11,289 nucleotides of DNA from Oxalobacteraceae bacterium (lineage in GTDB: Bacteria > Pseudomonadota > Gammaproteobacteria > Burkholderiales > Burkholderiaceae_D). The stretch is from positions 1-11,289 of the forward strand of contig CANFGA010000053.1 of assembly GCA_947446335.1 (NCBI GenBank), in the 5' to 3' direction. This document shows positions 5,879 to 11,289 of the stretch, in pieces (the first letter of the stretch is position 1; each line of letters begins with the position of its first letter). The notes beneath the pieces are model-generated. The model was given only the letters and a program-made list of their open reading frames with translations, was not told the origin of the DNA and searched no databases. The translations under genes and the position numbers were made by a program.

Positions 5879-7783
5879 TTACAGCACTTCGCTGGCGTGA
5901 TCCGCCAGGCGCGAACGTTCGCCGCGCGCCAGCGTCACATGGCCGCTGTGAGCCCAGCCCTTGAAACGATCGACGACATAGGTCAGTCCGCTCGATCCTT
6001 CGGTCAGGTACGGTGTATCGATTTGCGCGATATTGCCCAAGCACAAAATCTTGGTGCCGGGACCAGCGCGTGTGACCAGCGTTTTCACTTGCTTGGGCGT
6101 CAAGTTTTGTGCTTCATCGATGATCAGGAACTTGTTGACGAAAGTGCGTCCGCGCATGAAGTTGAGCGACTTGATCTTGATGCGCGAGCGGATCAGGTCT
6201 TGTGTCGCTGCACGGCCCCATTCGCCGCCATCGCTGTCGGATTTGTTCAGCACTTCCAGGTTGTCGTCGAATGCGCCCATCCACGGCGACATTTTTTCTT
6301 CTTCGGTGCCTGGCAGGAAACCGATGTCTTCGCCCACTGGCACCGTGACGCGGGTCACGATGATTTCATTGTAGAGCTTCGTTTCCAGCACTTGTGCCAG
6401 ACCGGCGGCGAGCGCCAGCAAGGTCTTGCCGGTGCCGGCCTGGCCGAGCAGGGTGACGAAATCGCATTCCGGATTCATCAACAGGTTCAGCGCGAAATTC
6501 TGTTCGCGGTTGCGCGCGGTGACGCCCCAGACATTGTTCTTGTTGTGGCTGAAGTCGCGCAGCGTTTGCAGCACGGCGGTCTTGCCGTTGATTTGCTTGA
6601 CCTGGCCATAGAACGAGGCTTCGCCATTCTTCGGTTCCAGATAGACGAACTGGTTCACCAGCAGCGACGGGATGAACGGGCCGGTCACGCGATAGAACGT
6701 CGAGCTGCTGCCGTTCTTGTTTTCTTGCCACGATTCCATGTCCTTGCCATGCTTGTTCCAGAAGTCGTCCGGCAGCGTGATGATGCCCGAATACAGCAAG
6801 TCGGTATCTTCGAGCACATGGTCGTTGAAGTAATCTTCGGCCGGCAAGCCCAGCGCGCGCGCCTTGATGCGCATGTTGATGTCTTTCGACACCAGCACCA
6901 CCGGCCGTCCAGCCTGTTCCGCTTCGAGCGAGCGCACGACAGCGAGGATCTGGTTGTCGGCTTTTCCCACTGGCAAGCCTTCTGGCAGGTCGGCGCTTTG
7001 CAAGCGGGTCTGGAAGAACAAGCGTCCGCGCGCATCCTTGTTGCCCAGTTTCGACAGCAGTATGCCTTTTTCTATCGTGTCGTCGGCCGTGTTGGCGATC
7101 AACGCGTCGAGCGTGCGCGATACCTGGCGCGCATTGCGGGCCACTTCGGTCATCCCTTTTTTGTGATCGTCGAGCTCTTCGAGCGTCATCATCGGCAGGT
7201 AGACGTCGTGCTCTTCGAAACGGAACAGCGATGATGGATCGTGCATCAGCACGTTGGTGTCGAGCACGAACAGCTTGGTCGTGCCGGTCTGGTCGGCAGC
7301 GCGGCTGGCCGACGACTTGATCGGCACTTCGACCGGCTTGTGCTTGGCCGGATGGGCTGGCTCTTCGAGCTTGACCGGCGCGATCTTGGCGCGCACGGTC
7401 TTGGCCTTGGCTGCCAGCGCTGTCGGCGCAACGACCGGTGCTGCCAGCACTGGAGCTGCTGCCATTTCCGCAACCGGCGCCGCTTCAGGAGTGGCGACCG
7501 GCTTGGCCACCATCAATGCCGGCACTTGTCTGGTCTTGGTGCCGCTCTTCGCGCGCACTGGCGCTGGCGCCGGACTGGCAACGACCGGTTTTGGCAGCGC
7601 CTTGCTTGTGCGCTTCGGTGCTGCCGGCTGCGGTGCGGCCGGCGCAGCTTGAATAAATGGTGTCGCCGCCATTTTCGGTGCGGCTGCTTTCTTCGCTGCA
7701 GGCGCTGCTGTGCGCCCGGCAGTCGGGTAATCTGCTGGCAACAACATCGTTGCAGGCTTCGATGGCAATTTTGGTAGTGGCAT
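5879..7783 (-). CDS. phoH: PIN domain-PhoH family ATPase (putative ribonuclease/RNA helicase)
   Basis: This 634-residue fusion joins a PIN nuclease domain to a PhoH P-loop ATPase. The related actinobacterial PhoH2 is an RNA-unwinding ribonuclease, so an RNA-processing role is likely here. Residues about 1-165 are a low-complexity Ala/Pro/Lys-rich region. The PIN domain starts near 168 with LFVLDTNVLMHDP; Asp175, Glu202/Glu203, Asp276 and Asp301 are candidate metal-binding acids. The PhoH domain shows Walker A GQAGTGKT (447-454), the motif VTRVTVPVGEDIGFLPGT (about 476-493), Walker B FLIIDEAQN (552-560) and the sensor-like stretch CLGNIAQID (581-589). No signal peptide is seen. The ATG at 7783 is chosen: it has a weak GAG seven bases upstream, and the alternative TTG at 7798 has no site. 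It is separated from the peroxiredoxin gene by 240 bases and ends at a strong terminator, so it is probably its own transcription unit. Despite the name, a link to phosphate starvation is not shown by the sequence. Confidence 0.95.
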   Translation of the reverse strand: MPLPKLPSKPATMLLPADYPTAGRTAAPAAKKAAAPKMAATPFIQAAPAAPQPAAPKRTSKALPKPVVASPAPAPVRAKSGTKTRQVPALMVAKPVATPEAAPVAEMAAAPVLAAPVVAPTALAAKAKTVRAKIAPVKLEEPAHPAKHKPVEVPIKSSASRAADQTGTTKLFVLDTNVLMHDPSSLFRFEEHDVYLPMMTLEELDDHKKGMTEVARNARQVSRTLDALIANTADDTIEKGILLSKLGNKDARGRLFFQTRLQSADLPEGLPVGKADNQILAVVRSLEAEQAGRPVVLVSKDINMRIKARALGLPAEDYFNDHVLEDTDLLYSGIITLPDDFWNKHGKDMESWQENKNGSSSTFYRVTGPFIPSLLVNQFVYLEPKNGEASFYGQVKQINGKTAVLQTLRDFSHNKNNVWGVTARNREQNFALNLLMNPECDFVTLLGQAGTGKTLLALAAGLAQVLETKLYNEIIVTRVTVPVGEDIGFLPGTEEEKMSPWMGAFDDNLEVLNKSDSDGGEWGRAATQDLIRSRIKIKSLNFMRGRTFVNKFLIIDEAQNLTPKQVKTLVTRAGPGTKILCLGNIAQIDTPYLTEGSSGLTYVVDRFKGWAHSGHVTLARGERSRLADHASEVL

Positions 7784-8023
7784 CAGGATCTCAATCAAAA
7801 AATGTCTGGAATGATCCGCCCACGGGCTGCCCTGGAGCTGGCCGCATGGGGTGGATGCGAGGGATAAAGAGGTAATCGGGTCGGCTGGTCTGGCCCGACG
7901 CGGATGTCGGGAGGGTGCCGAAGGGCGGCCTGAAGATCAAGAAAATTCCTGGGTGACTCTGATGGGCTGATTCTCAAATCTTTTGACATGGGTTGATCAA
8001 ATTTTTCTTCGAGGCCGACGACG
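7784..8023. other. Intergenic region upstream of phoH
   Basis: This 240-base gap separates the peroxiredoxin stop from the phoH start on the - strand and should hold the phoH promoter. No convincing -35/-10 pair was found. One moderate inverted repeat is visible (TCGGG at 7876-7880 with CCCGA at 7894-7898, extendable with wobble pairs on the + strand). No T tract follows it, so it is not called a terminator. A 64-codon open frame on the - strand lacks a ribosome binding site and is not accepted as a gene. Confidence 0.5.
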
Positions 8024-8494
8024 TTAAGATTGGTGCACTACAAATTCCAGCACTTCATCGACATGGCCTGCTACTCTCAGGCCTCTCCATTCTTTCACCA
8101 ATATGCCGTCAGCGTCAATGACAAACGTACTGCGCTCGACCCCGCGCACCGTCTTGCCATACATCTGTTTCATCTTCATCACGCCAAATTGCAAGCAAAC
8201 CGCTTCGTCGGGATCGGAGATCAATTCGAACGGCAAATCGAGCTTGGCTTTGAAGCTTTCATGGGAGCGCAGCGAGTCGCGGCTGATCCCGTAAATCTCG
8301 GCACCGGCGGCGATAAATTGCGGATACAGGTCGCGAAAAGCGATGTTCTCGGTGGTGCAGCCCGGCGTATTGTCTTTTGGATAAAAAAACAGGACCGTGC
8401 AGCGCGCGGCGCGGCCCGACAAGTGAAATGTCAATGCACTGGTCATCGGTGCTGAAAAATCAGCGACGGCGGTTAAGGATAGCGTGTCGGCCAC
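8024..8494 (-). CDS. bcp: Peroxiredoxin, Bcp/PrxQ type
   Basis: This 156-residue thiol peroxidase reduces hydrogen peroxide and organic hydroperoxides, normally recycled by thioredoxin. The peroxidatic Cys46 lies in VLFFYPKDNTPGCTTEN, the hallmark of the Bcp/PrxQ group. The rest of the AhpC-TSA fold follows (YGISRDSLRSHESFKAKLDL at 68-87, FELISDPDEAV at 89-99, RSTFVIDADGIL at 121-132). In E. coli Bcp a resolving cysteine stands five residues after the peroxidatic one; here that position is Ile51. The other cysteines are Cys32 and Cys100, so the enzyme may use a 1-Cys mechanism or another partner. The start is a GTG at 8494 with only a weak purine-rich AAGAAAG upstream; the next ATG would cut off the first strand. 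It lies 72 bases after arnD on the same strand with no terminator between, so read-through from the Ara4N genes is likely. Confidence 0.93.
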   Translation of the reverse strand: MADTLSLTAVADFSAPMTSALTFHLSGRAARCTVLFFYPKDNTPGCTTENIAFRDLYPQFIAAGAEIYGISRDSLRSHESFKAKLDLPFELISDPDEAVCLQFGVMKMKQMYGKTVRGVERSTFVIDADGILVKEWRGLRVAGHVDEVLEFVVHQS

Positions 8495-8566
8495 AAATTC
8501 TTTCTTGAACTGTCAACATCGGCGCTGATTGAAATCCTGGCAGCGTAACCAGTGGGCGCAAACTCA

Positions 8567-9541
8567 TCAACGCGCAGCGCCTTGCACGATCAATCGACCC
8601 GAACGGCCCGGCACTTCACCCCAGGTGATCGGGCAAACTGGCAGCAAGTCATCCTTCACCTTGGCGTGATATTGCTGCATCGACGCCAGTTGATAACCCT
8701 GGGCTTGCCATCCGGCCAGCAACTGCTCGAACACCGGGGCCAGTTTTTGGCCCTCGAGTTCGGCGTGCAGCGTGTACACGTGATCGCGCTTGGCACCGGC
8801 GGTCAGCTTGAGCAAATGCGCGGCGATGTTGGCGGTCGTGATCACGGTGCCGTCGATGGTGCGTCCCAGCAATTCGTCAAGCGTAGGCAGCGTGGTTGGC
8901 AACTGTATGCACGGCAGCGTCTTGTTTGCATCTTGCAGCCGATGCGGACCGCTCGCTGCGCTGGCCAGCGAGCCATCCTCTTCCAGCAGCGCACGCCCAT
9001 CTGAAGCATACAGGTAACCGGCCGTTTCGTGCTCGCCGAAAGCAACAGGATTCATCTGCCAGCCAGCTGCGCCGTGGGTCGACGCCGGGGCGCCGAACAC
9101 TTGCGCGTAGCGCGCAGCGGCGCGGCGCATCATCCGGATGGTCCAGGCTGCAGCTTGCTGGTGCACATTGTCTTGCCAGCGTACATGATCCCAGGTGTGG
9201 ATGCCGCACTCGAAGCCGGCATCGCGCACGGCTTGCATTTCATTCGTGCAATCCTTGCCGATATCGGGCGCTGGCAGCAGCACGCCGTACATCAGCGTCT
9301 TCAAGCCATAGTGTTCGAGCACCGAGGTGCGCGCCACCTTGCTGAAAAAGCCCGGTCGCAATGCGCGCCGCAGCGCCCAGCCGGTATGGTCGGGGCCGAG
9401 CGAAAACAGGAAGGTGGCTTGCGCCTTGTACAGACCCAGCAAGCGCACCAGGTTGGGCACGCCTTCTCTGGTGCCGCGATAGGTGTCGACGTCGATTTTC
9501 AGGGTCAGCAGTGGCCCGCTAAGCGTATCGGTCAAAATCAA
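8567..9541 (-). CDS. arnD: ArnD-type undecaprenyl-phosphate-Ara4FN deformylase (polysaccharide deacetylase family)
   Basis: ArnD removes the formyl group from undecaprenyl-phosphate-4-formamido-L-arabinose on the inner face of the inner membrane, so that the sugar can be passed on to lipid A. The protein is 324 residues, against about 296 for E. coli ArnD. Its NodB-fold signature KIDVDTYRGTREGVP (15-29) closely matches the E. coli enzyme and supplies catalytic and metal-binding Asp17 and Asp19. HTWDH (115-119) is the HxxxH metal motif. AAGW (158-161), the LPTTLPTLDELLGR stretch (214-227) and VYTLHAELEG (255-264) are also ArnD-specific. About 25 extra C-terminal residues (from about 297) extend past the E. 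coli end. The start is probably the TTG at 9541, 4 bases after the upstream stop, with another TTG at 9535; no ATG is available, so translation is probably coupled to the preceding gene. The function call is strong by motif and by operon context. Confidence 0.94.
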   Translation of the reverse strand: MILTDTLSGPLLTLKIDVDTYRGTREGVPNLVRLLGLYKAQATFLFSLGPDHTGWALRRALRPGFFSKVARTSVLEHYGLKTLMYGVLLPAPDIGKDCTNEMQAVRDAGFECGIHTWDHVRWQDNVHQQAAAWTIRMMRRAAARYAQVFGAPASTHGAAGWQMNPVAFGEHETAGYLYASDGRALLEEDGSLASAASGPHRLQDANKTLPCIQLPTTLPTLDELLGRTIDGTVITTANIAAHLLKLTAGAKRDHVYTLHAELEGQKLAPVFEQLLAGWQAQGYQLASMQQYHAKVKDDLLPVCPITWGEVPGRSGRLIVQGAAR

Positions 9542-9554
9542 TCCATCAATCCAT
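9539..9554. repeat. Two-copy 8-bp tandem repeat at the decarboxylase/arnD junction
   Basis: On the - strand ATGGATTG is repeated twice without a gap. The first copy encodes Met-Asp and the start of the stop codon of the decarboxylase; the second leads straight into the arnD TTG start. A change in copy number would shift reading frame relations between the two genes. Confidence 0.8.
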
Positions 9555-10598
9555 CAACGCGCGTGCTTCGGCCACCTGACCGCGGTAAGCATCGAAAATG
9601 TGACGCAGTGAGTCGGCCATCGTCGTGCTCGGCTGCCAGCCCAATTCTTCGCAGGTATTGGTGATCTTCGGCACCCGGTTTTGCACGTCCTGATAGCCGG
9701 CGCCGTAATAGGCGCCGGCGGTGGTTTCGATCAGCTTCACTTGCGCGGCGCTGTCGGCGTATTCAGGATATTGGGCGGCCAGTTCCAGCATCATCGCTGC
9801 CAAGTCACGGATCGAATAATTGTTGACCGGATTGCCGATGTTGTAGATCTTGCCGCTGGCAGTGCCGTTCTGGTTATCGATGATGCGCATCAGGGCGTCG
9901 ATGCCGTCATCGATGTAGGTGAACGCGCGTTTTTGCGCGCCGCCATCGACCAGCGAAATGTTTTCGCCGCGCACGATATGACCGAAGAATTGGGTAACGA
10001 CGCGCGACGAGCCTTCCTTCGGCGTGTGGATCGAATCGAGGCCGGCGCCAATCCAGTTGAACGGGCGAAACAGCGTGAAATTCAAGCCTTCCATCCCGTA
10101 GCCCCAGATCACGCGATCCATCAATTGCTTGGCGCAAGAATAGATCCAGCGCGGCTTGTTGATCGGGCCGCAGATCAATTCGGACGCTTCAGGGTCGAAT
10201 TCGTCATCGTGGCACATGCCATACACTTCCGAGGTCGACGGGAATACCAGGTGCTTGCCATACTTGGCAGCCGAGCGCACGATCGGCAAGTTCGCTTCGA
10301 AATCGAGTTCGAACACGCGCAGCGGTTGCTTGACGTAGGTCGATGGCGTGGCGATCGCCACCAGCGGCAAGATCACGTCGCATTTCTTGACGTGGTACTC
10401 GACCCACTCCTTGTTGATCGTGATGTCGCCTTCGAAGAAATGCATGCGCGACTTGTAGTCTTGATTCTCAAGCAAGTCCTTGATGCGATCCGACATCATG
10501 TCCATGCCATAGACGTGCCAATCGGTCGTTTCCAGGATGCGTTTCGACAGATGGTGACCGATGAAGCCGTTGACGCCGAGGATGAGGACTTTTTTCAT
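9546..10598 (-). CDS. UDP-glucuronate oxidative decarboxylase (ArnA C-terminal-domain type; UDP-4-keto-pentose synthase)
   Basis: This 350-residue short-chain dehydrogenase/reductase corresponds to the C-terminal half of E. coli ArnA. It oxidises and decarboxylates UDP-glucuronate to UDP-4-keto-pentose with NAD, the first committed step to UDP-Ara4N. Visible parts are the NAD-binding GVNGFIG (8-14), the STSE motif (121-124), the YSCAK catalytic Tyr153/Lys157 pair, RPFNWIGAGLDSIHTPKEGS (178-197), and Arg308 in QNRVPK, equivalent to ArnA Arg619. E. coli ArnA carries the formyltransferase on the same chain; here it is a separate gene overlapping by 4 bases (ATGA at 10598-10595). A stand-alone homologue in Ralstonia solanacearum has been described as a bifunctional UDP-4-keto-pentose/UDP-xylose synthase, so UDP-xylose may be a second product. 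The ATG at 10598 is chosen over an open frame reaching 10736 because it fits the Rossmann start and has AGAGAA upstream. It may appear under the symbol arnA in annotations. Confidence 0.94.
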   Translation of the reverse strand: MKKVLILGVNGFIGHHLSKRILETTDWHVYGMDMMSDRIKDLLENQDYKSRMHFFEGDITINKEWVEYHVKKCDVILPLVAIATPSTYVKQPLRVFELDFEANLPIVRSAAKYGKHLVFPSTSEVYGMCHDDEFDPEASELICGPINKPRWIYSCAKQLMDRVIWGYGMEGLNFTLFRPFNWIGAGLDSIHTPKEGSSRVVTQFFGHIVRGENISLVDGGAQKRAFTYIDDGIDALMRIIDNQNGTASGKIYNIGNPVNNYSIRDLAAMMLELAAQYPEYADSAAQVKLIETTAGAYYGAGYQDVQNRVPKITNTCEELGWQPSTTMADSLRHIFDAYRGQVAEARALMD

Positions 10599-11289
10599 TG
10601 TGAATTCTCTTCTTTGAGGGTGTTGGTGCAGGCGTGCAGGCGGCTTTGCAGTGCGCTGGCGGTGATGGCGATGCCATCGGCTGTCAGTGCAGAAATGGCC
10701 AGCATGCGGGCGTCGCCGCAGACGCCGAATATGCAATTATCCACTACAGACAAGCCAAGTGGCAAACCGGATGCCAGTTTTTGGCTGATGCGGGCGCGCT
10801 CGATCACGTAGCGTATCTGGTGCACATCGGTGAAGGCGCCGGGGTAGGGCGGGGCGACGGCGCGGTGCAGGTTGTAGACGCTCTGCGCCGGTGCACTCCA
10901 GTCGATGCGGCCATCTTCGGGTTTGCGCCCGCCGAAATAGCCGCCTTGGGTCAAATCGTTGGCCAGTTGCGGCGCATTGCCTGCAAGTAGCGCCGGCAGC
11001 ACCGACCAGAGTGTTTGCTCGGCTGCGACGGTGACCTTGCCGAATACCTCGAAGGCGGTGTCGTCGGGCAAGATCGGCACCGCAGTCTGGGCCACGATGG
11101 CGCCGGCGTCCGGTTTCACCGTCATCCGGTGCAAGGTGGCGCCGGTTTGCGTGGCGCCAACCAGCACCGCCCAATTGACGGGCGCGCGACCGCGAAATTG
11201 CGGCAGCAGCGAGCCGTGCATGTTGTAGGCTGGCGCCACTGCCAGCACGCTGGCCGGCAGCATGTGGCGGTAATAGAAACTGAACAAAA
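10595..11289 (-). CDS. UDP-Ara4N formyltransferase (ArnA N-terminal-domain type), 5' end outside window
   Basis: This enzyme uses 10-formyl-tetrahydrofolate to formylate the 4-amino group of UDP-Ara4N before transfer to undecaprenyl phosphate. The visible 230 residues match the N-terminal half of E. coli ArnA: FSFYYRHML at the edge, NMHGSLLPQFRGRAPVNW, then TLHRMTVKPDAGAIVAQ. The Asn, His and Asp of the formyltransferase catalytic triad are at visible positions 22, 24 and 60. All three are offset by exactly 80 from E. coli Asn102, His104 and Asp140, so about 80 residues are missing to the right of the window. The TTG at 11287 is an internal Leu, not a start. The C-terminal part contains the FMT-C-like subdomain (GRKPEDGRIDWSAPAQSVYN, then VRAV-like HRAVAPPYPGAF). 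The stop overlaps the decarboxylase start by four bases (ATGA), pointing to translational coupling. A generic methionyl-tRNA formyltransferase is unlikely because of the ArnA-specific sequence and neighbours. Confidence 0.92.
   Translation of the reverse strand, partial: LFSFYYRHMLPASVLAVAPAYNMHGSLLPQFRGRAPVNWAVLVGATQTGATLHRMTVKPDAGAIVAQTAVPILPDDTAFEVFGKVTVAAEQTLWSVLPALLAGNAPQLANDLTQGGYFGGRKPEDGRIDWSAPAQSVYNLHRAVAPPYPGAFTDVHQIRYVIERARISQKLASGLPLGLSVVDNCIFGVCGDARMLAISALTADGIAITASALQSRLHACTNTLKEENSQ

Noticed and set aside
5855..7234. 459-codon open frame on the + strand
   Set aside because: It is antisense to phoH, with the His/Arg/Gln-rich composition typical of a shadow frame.
7795..7989. 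64-codon open frame on the - strand between bcp and phoH
   Set aside because: It has no Shine-Dalgarno, no recognisable domain, and Pro/Arg-rich composition as expected for random GC-rich sequence.
10599..10736. 46-residue N-terminal extension of the decarboxylase
   Set aside because: It overlaps the formyltransferase coding sequence deeply, is Arg/His-rich, and the Rossmann fold begins right at the ATG at 10598.
9681..10811. 376-codon open frame on the + strand
   Set aside because: It is antisense to the UDP-glucuronate decarboxylase, which is unmistakable by motif.

Overview
The window is an 11.3 kb piece of a GC-rich Gram-negative chromosome. It is most likely from the Betaproteobacteria, order Burkholderiales, and plausibly from the Oxalobacteraceae. 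That placement is inferred from the style of the proteins (a PIN-PhoH protein with an Ala/Pro-rich N-terminus, a UDP-glucuronate decarboxylase separate from its formyltransferase, an ArnD with a C-terminal tail) and not from a database search. No tRNA, rRNA, insertion sequence, integrase or CRISPR array is visible.

The left part reads on the + strand. It holds the 3' end of the replicative helicase gene dnaB (1-744), a 210-base gap with a 21-bp tandem repeat that ends in a perfect hairpin, a PhoU-like DUF47 regulator (955-1581), a PiT-family phosphate transporter (1639-2652) and a glutathione S-transferase (2789-3550). The DUF47 and PiT genes look like one low-affinity phosphate uptake unit.

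From 3576 to the right edge every gene reads on the - strand. In transcription order from the right edge these are a formyltransferase cut by the edge, a UDP-glucuronate oxidative decarboxylase, an ArnD-type deformylase, a Bcp-type peroxiredoxin, a PIN-PhoH protein, an endolysin-like protein (peptidoglycan-binding domain plus Cys/His/Asn amidase-like domain) and an erythromycin-esterase-family hydrolase. The first three are part of the pathway that makes and delivers 4-amino-4-deoxy-L-arabinose (Ara4N) for lipid A, which lowers binding of polymyxin and other cationic peptides. Formyltransferase and decarboxylase overlap by 4 bases, and arnD starts 4 bases after the decarboxylase stop, so these three are almost certainly co-translated. 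ArnB, ArnC and ArnT are not in the window and may lie beyond the right edge.

A strong intrinsic terminator (5821-5853) closes the phoH transcript and separates it from the endolysin-like and esterase genes, which form a second small - strand unit. That unit converges on the GST gene at about 3550-3576.

No clearly new multi-gene system was found. The points most worth a second look are the repeat/hairpin leader of the phosphate unit, the lysin plus esterase pair, the long low-complexity N-terminus of PhoH, the peroxiredoxin without its usual resolving cysteine, and short tandem repeats placed exactly at gene ends (GST stop; decarboxylase/arnD junction).
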